Shown here piece by piece: positions 18,891 through 27,458 of a stretch of DNA of 55,172 nt (the first letter of the stretch is position 1; each line of letters opens with the position of its first letter). Below the pieces are notes generated by a model. It ran no database searches. It worked only from the letters and a program-made list of their open reading frames with translations, and was not told the DNA's origin. Origin of the DNA: Nocardiopsis sp. CNT312 (GTDB lineage: Bacteria > Actinomycetota > Actinomycetes > Streptosporangiales > Streptosporangiaceae). The stretch spans positions 2,845 through 58,016 of the forward strand of contig NZ_AZXF01000032.1 of assembly GCF_000515115.1 (NCBI RefSeq). The letters run 5' to 3'. The position numbers and the translations under genes were made by a program.

Positions 18891-19538
18891 TCAGGCCTCG
18901 CCGTCGGCGGCATGGTGATCGTATCCGTCCGGCTCGGCCTCCCCCGTGAGCCGCGCGCGCGTCTCCAGGAGCCGTTGCAGGACGGTGGCCAGGCTCATGA
19001 CGGCCAGGATCCACAGCCCCGCGGCCAGGACGTAGGGCACGCCGAACCCGTGCAGGCCGACGGCGGCGAGGATGATGATGAGGCGCTCGGTGCGTTCGGC
19101 GACGCCCACGTCGCAGTTGACGCCCAGCCCCTCGGCGCGGGCCTTGATGTAGGACACCATGAAGCCGGTGACGAGGCAGAACAGGGTGAGTCCGGCGAGC
19201 ACGGGTTCGTCGTCCTCGCTGATGAACCACCACAGGAGCCCGGCCAGGACGGCGGCGTCGGCGACCCGGTCGAGGGTGGAGTCAAGGAAGGCGCCAAAGT
19301 CGCTGGTCTGGTCCCCGGCCCGCGCGACGGCGCCGTCGAGCATGTCGAAGAGGGCGAAGACCGCGATGACGATCGTGCCGGCGTACAGGTCCCCGCGGGG
19401 ATAGAAGTAGAGCGCGGCGGCGACGACCCCGGCGGTGCCGACGAGGGTCACGGCGTTCGGGGAGATGCCGACCCGGGCCAGGCTCCGGCCGAGCGGAGCG
19501 GTGACCCGTGAGGTCAAGGGGCGAAGGATTCTCAGCAT
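18891..19538 (-). CDS. pgsA: CDP-alcohol phosphatidyltransferase, probable phosphatidylinositol phosphate synthase
   Basis: 215 residues, six membrane segments. The family motif DxxDGxxARxxxxxxxxGxxxDxxxD is complete (DMLDGAVARAGD, then TSDFGAFLDSTLDR). In actinobacteria the member found beside patA and pimA (PgsA1/PIPS) makes phosphatidylinositol phosphate from CDP-diacylglycerol and inositol phosphate, the lipid substrate for the two neighbouring genes. It starts 84 bases after the HIT gene. Confidence 0.9.
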   Translation of the reverse strand: MLRILRPLTSRVTAPLGRSLARVGISPNAVTLVGTAGVVAAALYFYPRGDLYAGTIVIAVFALFDMLDGAVARAGDQTSDFGAFLDSTLDRVADAAVLAGLLWWFISEDDEPVLAGLTLFCLVTGFMVSYIKARAEGLGVNCDVGVAERTERLIIILAAVGLHGFGVPYVLAAGLWILAVMSLATVLQRLLETRARLTGEAEPDGYDHHAADGEA

Positions 19539-19622
19539 GTCTTCTTGTGATGGTAGGGCGGGAACGGGTTCGGCGGTGGGATCCGCGCCCGGCTGGCGCG
19601 GCCCGCGGCCCGGCGGACGGGG

Positions 19623-20189
19623 TCAGGTGCCGGGCCAGTGCTCGGCCAGGGTCTCGCGGGTACGCTCCAGCATCTCGGGCAGGATCCTGGTCTGCCCGAT
19701 GGCCGGCATGAAGTTGGTGTCGCCTCCCCAGCGGGGGACGATGTGCTGGTGCAGGTGGGCGGCGATGCCGGCACCGGCAACAGTACCGAGGTTGAGGCCG
19801 ACGTTGAAGCCGTGGGGGCGGTAGGCGGCGGTGAGCGCGTGGATCCCGGCCTGGGTGAGCGCGGCGACCTCCGCGGTCTCGTCGGCGTCCAGGGCGGTGT
19901 AGTCCGACACGTGGCGGTAGGGACACACGAGCAGGTGGCCGCTGTTGTAGGGGTAGAGGTTGAGGACGACGAAGGCGCTCTTGCCCCGGGCGACCACGAG
20001 CCCGTCGGGGTCGTCGAGTCCGGGTGCCCGACAGAAGGGACAGCCGTCCTCGGGGGCCGATCCGGTGGGTTTGCCCTCGCCCTTGACGTAGGCCATGCGG
20101 TGCGGCGTCCACAGCCGCCCCCAGCCGTCGGGGCTGCCGGTCCCGGTACCCGGCCGACCGCTCCCGGGTTCGTCGTCGACACCGCTCAT
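19623..20189 (-). CDS. HIT-family AP4A phosphorylase-like nucleotide hydrolase/transferase
   Basis: 188 residues from ATG 20189. HIT fold with the histidine triad AHLHQHIVPRW (about residues 140-150), NVGLNLG upstream, and a CPFC pair near residue 50 that probably binds zinc. It resembles the M. tuberculosis Rv2613c protein, which splits diadenosine tetraphosphate and lies at the same place upstream of pgsA1. In those genomes thrS precedes it; here a DUF885 gene does. The longer upstream in-frame extension lacks a ribosome site. Confidence 0.9.
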   Translation of the reverse strand: MSGVDDEPGSGRPGTGTGSPDGWGRLWTPHRMAYVKGEGKPTGSAPEDGCPFCRAPGLDDPDGLVVARGKSAFVVLNLYPYNSGHLLVCPYRHVSDYTALDADETAEVAALTQAGIHALTAAYRPHGFNVGLNLGTVAGAGIAAHLHQHIVPRWGGDTNFMPAIGQTRILPEMLERTRETLAEHWPGT

Positions 20190-20211
20190 GGCACCTGATT
20201 TCCGTTCCGTG

Positions 20212-20247
20212 GCCCTATGCGTTCCTCGTCCACCCCCAGCATAGGGC
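20212..20247 (-). terminator. Stem-loop after the DUF885 gene
   Basis: Perfect 9-bp inverted repeat GCCCTATGC / GCATAGGGC with an 18-base loop, 19 bases after the stop at 20267. It separates this gene from the HIT/PIM operon. Confidence 0.55.
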
Positions 20248-20266
20248 GGTAGACAGGGACGCGCCG

Positions 20267-21967
20267 TCACAGTCCCAGCAGTGTGCGCAGGTGGCGCGGC
20301 GGCGGGGACCCGTGGGCAAGCATGGCGTCGTGCCGCCCCCGCACGGCGAGTTCGGGGCGGTGCTCGGCCAGGTCGCGGGAGATCTCGGCGACCTCGGTGT
20401 AGCCCGTGTAGTAGGTGGAGAGCTGGGCACTGGTGAGCTGGGCGCGGCGCCACTTGCCGACCGCCTCGCCCTCCTCCTGGTGGCCGCGCCCGGTGAGCAG
20501 GGCGACCGCCTCCGCCTCGGTGAGGTCACCGGTGTGCACGCGCACGTCCAGGATGGAGTTGAGGATGACGCGCAGCCGCATCTTGAGCTGGACCAGCCGC
20601 AGGGCGAGGTCGGCGCGGCGCGCCTCCCGCCCGGTGGCACCGGACCAGCCGTGGCGGGCCATGAGTTCCTCGGTGTAGACCGCCCACCCCTCGATGAAGG
20701 TGCCGCTGCCCAGGATCCTGCGCACGCGCGTGGCGCCGTCGTGGCGGGCCGCGTGGGCGAGCTGGAGGGCGTGGCCGGGCACCGCCTCGTGGACCATGAG
20801 GTTGCGCAGCATGGTGGCGTTGTACTCGCGGAAGAACGACGCCCGTCGCCGCTGCGGCCAGTCCTCAGGCGGCGGGGCGACGGCGATGAACGTGGGCAGC
20901 TCGTGGGCGCGGGGGGCGAGGGGGCCGGGCGGGTCGCAGTAGGCCACGGCCACGCCCCGGCGCGCCTCGGGCATGGTGACGATCTCCACCGGGTCGTCGT
21001 ACAGGGTGACCAGGTCCAGGTCGCGGACCCGGGCCTTGAGGTGGTCCAGGGCCCGGACGCAGGTGGGCTGGACGGTGTCGGGTCCGGTGGCCGAGGTGTC
21101 GGCGATACGGGCGAGGACCTCGGCGACCTGTCCGGGCCTGCGGGGGCTCTCCTCGTATTCTGCGGCGGCCTCGGCGATGGCCTCCTCGGTGGCGATGAGG
21201 TCGCTTTCGGCCCGCACCAGGAGCGCCTCGGGGGAGAGCTCGGAGTCGAGCGTGTACCAGAGCTGGGCTGCGAAGGCGCGCTCGCCCAGGCGCGGATCGG
21301 CGGTGGCCCCCTCCCGCTGCTCGCGCAGCCACGCACGGTAGGTGCCGACGGCAGCGAGCGCGGCCTCCCGCGCGGGTTCGACCCTGGACGCGAGGGACGG
21401 TTCGCGGGCGGCGAGTGCGGGGACGGCGTCGGTGAGCATCGCCTCGGCCCCCGCGAGCTGGGCCAGAGCGGTCTCCACGTGCACACGCGGCATGCCCGGC
21501 CCCTCGGACAGGCGAGCGCGGGCCGTGGACAGGTACTCGGGCAGCGCGGCGCAGCGCGCTGCCAGCGCCTCCAGGCGTTCGGGGAGCGGGAGCGCGTCGC
21601 GTTCCAGGAGGGTGTGGACGGCCTCGCCCGGGGAGTACAGGAGGGGGTCGTAGGTGTGCGGGCGCAGCTCGGTGGTGCGCCACAGGTCCGCGGTGATCCG
21701 GGAGCGCAGGATCTCCAGGTCTGCCAGGTCCCCCGCCGGGATCAGGTCCCCGTCGATCTCGTCGAGTGAGCCGAGGGCGTCGGTGAGCATGGCGACGCGG
21801 CGCGCGTCGGCCTCCGCTGAGCGGTCGGACAGCCGGGCGGCAGAACCGGTGTCACCGAGGTCGAGCGCCCATTCGGGGGCGTCCTCCAGAAGGGCGTCGA
21901 GCACCCGTTCGGCGACCTCACGGAACCGCCGGGTCATGTCTGGGGCGTCAGGGGAGGAAGGGCTCAT
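20267..21967 (-). CDS. DUF885-family metallopeptidase-like protein
   Basis: 566 residues, the usual length for cytosolic DUF885 proteins, with no signal peptide. The zinc-binding element is visible as VHEAVPGHALQLAH (about residue 391), followed by the downstream Glu region GTFIEGWAVYTEELMA that completes a gluzincin-type site. The long helical N-terminal half (rich in LERDALPLPERLEAL-like segments) is typical. Substrates of the family are largely unknown; oligopeptidase activity is likely. It is transcribed alone, bounded by the repeat region upstream and a hairpin downstream. Confidence 0.88.
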   Translation of the reverse strand: MSPSSPDAPDMTRRFREVAERVLDALLEDAPEWALDLGDTGSAARLSDRSAEADARRVAMLTDALGSLDEIDGDLIPAGDLADLEILRSRITADLWRTTELRPHTYDPLLYSPGEAVHTLLERDALPLPERLEALAARCAALPEYLSTARARLSEGPGMPRVHVETALAQLAGAEAMLTDAVPALAAREPSLASRVEPAREAALAAVGTYRAWLREQREGATADPRLGERAFAAQLWYTLDSELSPEALLVRAESDLIATEEAIAEAAAEYEESPRRPGQVAEVLARIADTSATGPDTVQPTCVRALDHLKARVRDLDLVTLYDDPVEIVTMPEARRGVAVAYCDPPGPLAPRAHELPTFIAVAPPPEDWPQRRRASFFREYNATMLRNLMVHEAVPGHALQLAHAARHDGATRVRRILGSGTFIEGWAVYTEELMARHGWSGATGREARRADLALRLVQLKMRLRVILNSILDVRVHTGDLTEAEAVALLTGRGHQEEGEAVGKWRRAQLTSAQLSTYYTGYTEVAEISRDLAEHRPELAVRGRHDAMLAHGSPPPRHLRTLLGL

Positions 21968-22030
21968 CCCCCCATGATGCCAGTGCGCACCACAGATCCC
22001 GCCCTGGCGTGATGGAAGGCGGGAACACCG

Positions 22031-22243
22031 CGGCCGGAGGCCGACCGTTGAGGGTGGTGGTGGGTGACGAAGAAGGCAGCCGCTGCGGCCGGAGGCCGAC
22101 CGTTGAGGGTGGTGGTGGGTGACGAAGAGGGCAGCCGCTGCGGCCGGAGGCCGACCGTTGAGGGTGGTGGTGGGTGACGGGTGGGCAGCCGCTGCGGCCG
22201 GAGGCCGACCGTTGAGGGTGGTGGTGGGTGACGGGTGGGCACG
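22031..22243. repeat. Four tandem 55-bp repeats between the conservon and DUF885 gene
   Basis: Units begin at 22031, 22086, 22141 and 22195 with CGGCCGGAGGCCGACCGTTG. Periods are 55, 55 and 54. The first 38 or so bases are identical in all four; the tail differs (GACGAAGARGGCAGC in units 1-2, GACGGGTGGGCA in 3-4), suggesting stepwise duplication. Each unit holds the small hairpin GGCC-GGA-GGCC, and units 1-3 end in the palindrome CAGCCGCTG. The region is between a stop and a start codon and has no ribosome sites. Confidence 0.95.
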
Positions 22244-22321
22244 GTTCGGGCGCCCTCGACACGGGGCCGTCTGCGGCTGCGAGCCTTACGGCACCCTGCG
22301 GGCGCCCGAACACGAACCTGA
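22244..22321 (-). terminator. Long stem-loop downstream of the conservon
   Basis: Perfect 12-bp inverted repeat GTTCGGGCGCCC / GGGCGCCCGAAC separated by 54 bases that themselves can pair (GCCGT/ACGGC). It begins 30 bases after the cvnD stop and probably ends or protects the cvn mRNA. Confidence 0.6.
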
Positions 22322-22351
22322 GGTGGAGCGGTTCCTGAGCGGGCATGGAAA

Positions 22352-22945
22352 CTATCGCCAGGAGTTCTGGCCTCCCGTGGAGGTGGGCTGTCCGGCCGCA
22401 CCTTCGGGATCGCCCACCGTGATGGCGTGCTCGACGAGGGTGATGAGCGTCGACTTGGTGGAGGCCCGGTCGCGGGCATCCACGGTGACGATCGGGATCT
22501 CGGGACTGAGCGTGAGCGCGTCCCGAACCTCGTCGGCGGCGTGGGGGTAGTAGCCGTCGAACCCGTTGATCGCCACGATGAAGGGCAGACGCGCCTCCTC
22601 GAAGTAGTCGATCGCGGGGAAGCAGTCCGCCAGGCGGCGGGTGTCCACCAGGACGACGGCGCCGATGGCGCCTTTGACCAGGTCGTCCCACATGAACCAG
22701 AACCGGTGCTGTCCGGGGGTGCCGAACAGGTACAGGATCAGGTCGGAGTCGAGGGAGACACGGCCGAAGTCCATCGCCACGGTGGTGGTCTGCTTGTCCG
22801 GCGTCTTGGCGAGGTCGTCGACCCCGACGCTGGCGCTGGTCATGACCGCTTCGGTGGTCAGCGGCACGATCTCGGAGACGGAGCCCACGAATGTCGTCTT
22901 CCCGACACCGAAGCCCCCGGCGACGACGATCTTGACCGACGTCAT
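22352..22945 (-). CDS. cvnD: Conservon GTP-binding protein CvnD
   Basis: 197 residues from ATG 22945, with GGGGGGAA four bases upstream. Small Ras/Mgl-like GTPase: P-loop GGFGVGKTTFVG (about 9-20), the switch-II GTPGQHRFWFM, and the specificity loop region AINGFDGY. In conservons the GTPase works with the membrane kinase-like CvnA and with CvnB/CvnC, in a complex likened to eukaryotic G-protein-coupled systems, and affects development and metabolism. It is the last gene of the operon. Confidence 0.95.
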   Translation of the reverse strand: MTSVKIVVAGGFGVGKTTFVGSVSEIVPLTTEAVMTSASVGVDDLAKTPDKQTTTVAMDFGRVSLDSDLILYLFGTPGQHRFWFMWDDLVKGAIGAVVLVDTRRLADCFPAIDYFEEARLPFIVAINGFDGYYPHAADEVRDALTLSPEIPIVTVDARDRASTKSTLITLVEHAITVGDPEGAAGQPTSTGGQNSWR

Positions 22946-22979
22946 CGCGTTCCCCCCAGCACCGCCTTCCTCGGCTGGG

Positions 22980-23474
22980 CTAGAGCTTGCGAAGTCCACT
23001 GAGCACCCTTTCAAGCAGGTTGGTGTTGGGACGGGCGTCGTTGTTCATCGAAGACCTGATCTGGACCAGGCCCTGCTCCGACATGTCCGCCACGAGCACC
23101 CGCGCCACACCGAGCGGCATCCGGAGAAGGGCGGAGATCTCCGCCACGGACCGCCACTCCCGGCACAGGTCGCTGATCGCCTGCCACTCGGGCGTCAGCG
23201 TCCCAGACTCGTTGCGGGCCGCGGCCGTCGCCGAGATCAGAGCCTCCAGGGGAAGCTGTGACTTCGGCTTGGTCCGACCCTTGGTGACCGCGTAGGGACG
23301 CACCAGCGAGCTGGGCGAACTGCTCCCTACGGGCCGTTGTTCGTATGGTTGTTGGATAGGTCGGGGAACATCTCCGCCGCTCGGCACAGACGGCATCCCA
23401 CCCGTGGGGGGACCGCTCGGCTGTTGACCGAACCACGAGGCGCTCCCGGCATCTCTACTGTGAGGTGCCACCAC
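22980..23474 (-). CDS. cvnC: Conservon DUF742 protein CvnC
   Basis: 164 residues. A disordered Pro/Gly/Ser-rich N-terminus (about 1-60) precedes the DUF742 domain, which starts at SSLVRPYAVTKGRTKP and contains a winged-helix-like part (WRSVAEISALLRMPLGVARV). It is 34 bases upstream of cvnD and 20 after cvnB. The family has no catalytic residues; it acts as an adaptor in the conservon complex. Confidence 0.94.
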   Translation of the reverse strand: MVAPHSRDAGSASWFGQQPSGPPTGGMPSVPSGGDVPRPIQQPYEQRPVGSSSPSSLVRPYAVTKGRTKPKSQLPLEALISATAAARNESGTLTPEWQAISDLCREWRSVAEISALLRMPLGVARVLVADMSEQGLVQIRSSMNNDARPNTNLLERVLSGLRKL

Positions 23475-23494
23475 TTCCTCCTGTCGGTGGTGGA

Positions 23495-23896
23495 TCAGTG
23501 GATTCCCGAGGTGCGCGCCGTTGGTGTCAGCGCCCGCCCCGCCCGCTCGACGAGCAGGGTCATCTCGTACGCGACCAGACCCAGATCGCTTTCCGCCGAC
23601 GCCAGAACCGCCAGGCAGGAGCCGTCGCTGATGGCCATGATCAGCATCAGTCCCCGCTCCATCTCCACGACGGTCTGAGCAACCGCTCCGCCCTCGAACA
23701 CCCGGGCTGCTCCCTGAGTCAGGCTGGAAAGCCCGGAGGCGATGGCGGCCAACTGGTCGGCCCTGTCCGCCGGGAACCCCGATGACGATGCCAGCGGGAG
23801 GCCGTCAGAGGAGACGACGATCGCGTGGGCGACATCGGGGACCCGATCGGCAAAGTCAGTGATCAACCAGTTGAGCTCGTTCACCTGTCGACTCAT
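23495..23896 (-). CDS. cvnB: Conservon roadblock/LC7 protein CvnB
   Basis: 133 residues, a complete roadblock/LC7 domain (LNWLITDFADRVPDVAHAIV, SSDGLPLASS, then GLMLIMAISDGSCLAVLA). MglB-like roadblock proteins act on small GTPases, here presumably CvnD. It has its own good ribosome site (AGGAGATCAG). It is separated from cvnA by 232 bases, unusually far for this operon type. Confidence 0.95.
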   Translation of the reverse strand: MSRQVNELNWLITDFADRVPDVAHAIVVSSDGLPLASSSGFPADRADQLAAIASGLSSLTQGAARVFEGGAVAQTVVEMERGLMLIMAISDGSCLAVLASAESDLGLVAYEMTLLVERAGRALTPTARTSGIH

Positions 23897-24128
23897 CTGA
23901 TCTCCTGTCCGAATTCGCCGGCTGGTCTCACTGCACTGCTACCGCCGGCACGGCATGTGACAGCACTGTTTCTGCGTCGTACCCGGTCCCTCCCGAGGGA
24001 ACGGCCGGGGGTCTGGTGTTCGATTCTCGTCAGGCGGTGGGCGCAACGTGTCCGAGAAGCTCGGTAGATGCTATTGCATTCTGCTTCCCGAAATAAGGGG
24101 GACCCCATCCCACCGCGGTCCTCTGAGG
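23897..24128 (-). other. Long spacer between cvnA and cvnB
   Basis: 232 bases with no convincing gene, locally less GC-rich near 24060-24105 (TGCAATAGCAT on the minus strand). It could carry an internal promoter for cvnBCD; I could not define boxes. A 79-codon minus-strand frame lacks conservation features and spans both gene ends. Confidence 0.4.
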
Positions 24129-27100
24129 TCATCCCTCGTTCGAACCTCCTCCGAGCTGGTTGCGTCCGTCCCGAACGCCCTTCTGGAACCCGGAGAAGCG
24201 GTTGCGGACGCGGTCCGCGCTGCGTGCGGGCATCCTATTGAAGTTCTCCGGTTTGGGAGCGGTTCCCGGAACAAGGTTTGCCTTGGGAACGCGTTTTGGC
24301 AAGCCCGAGGTCGTCAGGCCGCCCGCCATGGGGTCGGCCGCGGTCCGGGCCGCCTTCCATCCGCGGTCCGCCGCGGAGTTCCAGCCCTGCTCGGTCCCGC
24401 CGGCCGGCGCGGCCTTCTCGGGGGGTGCGGCCTTCTCGGAGGGTGCCGATGGCGTGGAGGGTTCGTTCACGGGATGCTGAACGTCCCCGCCGACCTGGGG
24501 AATCGGTCCGGTCTCGGTGGAGTCCACGGTGGGTCCTCCCGTTCGACGTTTGAACCAGTTCGACTCGATGGCGTCGAAGATCGGCAGCGAGTCGTTGCTC
24601 TCGCTGGCCGGAGTCGGGGGAACCACGGTGTTGTCCGCTCCCTGGGCGCCGCCGTAGCGGCGCGACAGGTAGGCCGTGGAGCCGTATCCTTCGCGGGACT
24701 CGTTGCCGCCCGGGCTCCAGCGCCCGGTGTCGTTGGCCGACGGTGCGGGCTCCGGCGAGACCGCGGGGAAGGACTCGGTCCGGCTCTCACCGGACGGCGA
24801 CGAGCGGTCGTGGCCGCTGGTGCGGGAACCCCCGAAAACGCTGCGGGAACCGGTGTCGGTGGGCCGGTTGAACGCGCCCGTGTCCGTGGGCCGGGCGAAC
24901 GCACCGGTGTCCGTGGGCCGGTTGAACGCGCCCGTGTCCGTGGGCCGGGCGAACGCACCGGTCTCGCTGGAACGGTTCGGGGCACCGATGTCGCCGAAGT
25001 CGGACCGGGTGCCGCCGCTGCGCGGGGCCGGGTCGAAGAGGCTGTGGCCGCCGGTGGTGTCCGACGCGCGCTGCTCCTCCGGGGCGTCGTAGGGGTCGAC
25101 CACCTGCTGCGGGCCGTCGATCCCGGGTGTGTCGGTGGTACCGGCCCCCCTGGTCGGCTCGATCGGGGCGGAGCCGTTCCTGGAGGTGCTCCACAGATCC
25201 TGGCCGCTGGGCGGGTGCTCGTCGGCCCGGTTGGAACCGGGGCTGCGCTTGGGCAGCCCACTGCCCAGGGCACTGACACCGCCCTCCTGGCCCTGCCAGG
25301 TGTCACCGGGCTCGGTAGGGGCTGTGCTGGAGGCGAAGGCGGCCTCGGCGTCGGCGAAGGTGTCCGGCGCGCCCGAAGGCAGCTCGGCGCGGGTCTGCGC
25401 TCCGGTGACGGAGTGCTGTCCCTCGACCGGGGTGATGAGCAGGTCCGGCGGAAGGATCGCGCGGGCGGTGGTGCCGCCGCCGTGGGCCTCCATCAGCTGA
25501 AGGGTGACGCTGTGGCGATGTGCCAGGCGCGAGACCACGAAAAGGCCCATGCGGCGCGAGACCGCGACGTCGACGACCGGCGGGGCGGCCAAGCGGGCGT
25601 TGATCGCCGCCAGGTCCTCCGGCGCCATGCCGATACCGCTGTCGGTGACGTCCACCTGGACCCCGCCGCTGTCGAGCGTCTTGGCGCTGACCAGGACCTC
25701 GGTGTCGTGCGGAGAGAAGGACGTGGCGTTCTCGACCAGCTCGGCCACCAGGTGGATGATGTCGTTGACCGGGCGGCCGAGCACCGAGATGTGGGACGGG
25801 GCGCGCACGTTGACGCGCTCGTACTGCTCGACCTCGGAGACGGCGCCGCGCAGGACGTCGACCAGCGGGACGGGCTGCGCCCACTTGCGGGTGTTGTCCT
25901 GCCCGGACAGGACCAGCAGGTTCTCGTTGTTGCGACGCATACGCGTGGCGAGGTGGTCGAGCTGGAACAGGTCGGACAGGCGGTCTGAGTCCTGCTCGGA
26001 CTGCTCCAGACCGTCGATGAGACGCAACTGCCGCTCCACCAGCGTCTGGCTTCGGCGGGAGAGGTTGACGAACATCGCGTTGACGTTGCTGCGCAGGGCG
26101 GCTTCGTCGGAGGCCAGTGTCAGGGCCACGCGGTGGACGTCGTCGAAGGCGCGCGCCACCTCGCCGATCTCGTCCTCGGTGTGCACGTCGATGGGGTTGA
26201 CGCGCACCGCCTCCGGTGCGCTGCCGGCCTCCTGCATGCGGGTGATCGCCTCGTGCAGGTCGCGCTCGGCGACGCGCCGGGCGCCCTCCTCCAGGGTGCG
26301 CAGCGGGCGCACCAGGGAGCGGGCCACCAGGGAGGTGACGAAGAAGACCGCGAGGAGGACGGCCGCGATGACGGAGAGGTCGGTGACCGTGCGGACCAGG
26401 GCCGCGCTGCCCAGCCGGTCGGCGTCGTCCCGGACGCCCTCGGCGATGGTGATCTCGACCTCCTCCATGCGTTCGAGGGCGCGGGCAGCGATCTCCTGGT
26501 AGTCCCCGGCACCGTCGTTGTCGGTGACACCGGTGAGGGGGGCGTCGCGCTCGGCGCGGTACATCACGCGCATGCGCATCGTGGAGACCTGGCTGACGTC
26601 CAGACCCGTGTAGTTCTCGTCGAACACGCGGCGCTGCGCGGAGTCGGCGGCCTGGATGAAGTTGTTGATCTCGTTCTCGTACCGCGCACGGCTGGACTCG
26701 ATGGCCTCGGAGACACCGCCGGTCATCGTGTTGCGTGAGAGCGCGTGGCGCATGAGGGCGGTCTCGTAGGCGAGCTGGTCGCGCGCGCTGGAGAGCGCGG
26801 TCAGGGCACGGACGCCCTCACGGAGTTCGGTGTCGTCGCTCTGGTCGGCGATGGTCTGGTTGAACTCGGTGAGCGCGCGGGTGATGGTGCGGTAGTTGGC
26901 GGTCACGGGGAGCACCGTGATACGGGTCCCGTCGACCTCCTCGCGCAGGTCCTCCAGCGTGTCGAGCTGGCTCTTCAGACTCTCCAGGCGGGCCTGGGCG
27001 ATGGGGTCGTCCAGTTCGCCGAGGTCGGCCAGCCGTGAGTCGAGCTGGAGGTAGAGGTTCTGCGTCGTCCCGCGCACCGTGTCGAGCTCCTGGCGGAGCT

Positions 27101-27458
27101 CGTCCGATCTCTGCTCGGGATCGGGGTCATCGGAGATGTAGATCGCGCTGGCCGAACGTTCCCGGCCGAGCTGGTTCGAGAGCTGGGCCGCGAGGACGCC
27201 GATCTCGGCGCGTTCCTCGATGTTGGTGTGGGTGACCGTGGTCACCGACGACTCATAGATCCGCAGACCGCCGAGCGCGAGCGCAAGGACGGTGGGGATC
27301 ACGATGAGAGCCACTAGCCGGGAGCGTACCCGCCAGTGACGTGGCCACCACCGCATGGCTCTGCGCCTGGGCGCGGCATCGGCATGTTCGGCCTGCGCTG
27401 CCTCGCTCTGCGCATTGGCCCCGTTTGCTGTCGCTCGTGTCGACACGGACCCTCGCAA
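24129..27458 (-). CDS. cvnA: Conservon sensor histidine kinase-like protein CvnA
   Basis: 1109 residues. Membrane helices at about 47-67 and 357-377 enclose an extracellular helical sensor resembling nitrate/nitrite-sensing (NIT) domains (GRERSASAIYISDD). Then come HAMP (378-445), a dimerisation helix with DHLATRMRRNNENLLVLSG (501-519), and a HATPase_c domain with N-box ELVENATSFS (573-582) and G-box DSGIGM (606-611). The last 400 residues are low-complexity and hold four nine-residue repeats TGAF[AN]RPTD. The start is either TTG 27458 or GTG 27446 (GAGGG close by); the difference is four residues. It is the first gene of the conservon. Confidence 0.94.
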   Translation of the reverse strand: MRGSVSTRATANGANAQSEAAQAEHADAAPRRRAMRWWPRHWRVRSRLVALIVIPTVLALALGGLRIYESSVTTVTHTNIEERAEIGVLAAQLSNQLGRERSASAIYISDDPDPEQRSDELRQELDTVRGTTQNLYLQLDSRLADLGELDDPIAQARLESLKSQLDTLEDLREEVDGTRITVLPVTANYRTITRALTEFNQTIADQSDDTELREGVRALTALSSARDQLAYETALMRHALSRNTMTGGVSEAIESSRARYENEINNFIQAADSAQRRVFDENYTGLDVSQVSTMRMRVMYRAERDAPLTGVTDNDGAGDYQEIAARALERMEEVEITIAEGVRDDADRLGSAALVRTVTDLSVIAAVLLAVFFVTSLVARSLVRPLRTLEEGARRVAERDLHEAITRMQEAGSAPEAVRVNPIDVHTEDEIGEVARAFDDVHRVALTLASDEAALRSNVNAMFVNLSRRSQTLVERQLRLIDGLEQSEQDSDRLSDLFQLDHLATRMRRNNENLLVLSGQDNTRKWAQPVPLVDVLRGAVSEVEQYERVNVRAPSHISVLGRPVNDIIHLVAELVENATSFSPHDTEVLVSAKTLDSGGVQVDVTDSGIGMAPEDLAAINARLAAPPVVDVAVSRRMGLFVVSRLAHRHSVTLQLMEAHGGGTTARAILPPDLLITPVEGQHSVTGAQTRAELPSGAPDTFADAEAAFASSTAPTEPGDTWQGQEGGVSALGSGLPKRSPGSNRADEHPPSGQDLWSTSRNGSAPIEPTRGAGTTDTPGIDGPQQVVDPYDAPEEQRASDTTGGHSLFDPAPRSGGTRSDFGDIGAPNRSSETGAFARPTDTGAFNRPTDTGAFARPTDTGAFNRPTDTGSRSVFGGSRTSGHDRSSPSGESRTESFPAVSPEPAPSANDTGRWSPGGNESREGYGSTAYLSRRYGGAQGADNTVVPPTPASESNDSLPIFDAIESNWFKRRTGGPTVDSTETGPIPQVGGDVQHPVNEPSTPSAPSEKAAPPEKAAPAGGTEQGWNSAADRGWKAARTAADPMAGGLTTSGLPKRVPKANLVPGTAPKPENFNRMPARSADRVRNRFSGFQKGVRDGRNQLGGGSNEG
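24853..24960. repeat. 27/54-bp tandem repeats inside cvnA
   Basis: Alternating 27-base units encode TGAFNRPTD and TGAFARPTD, two of each. The 54-base double unit is repeated almost perfectly. The reading frame is kept, so copy number can change without breaking the protein. Confidence 0.9.

Noticed and set aside
24000..24035. TTCGATT that could be a T-loop
   Set aside because: The flanking bases do not form a T-stem and no acceptor stem is found.
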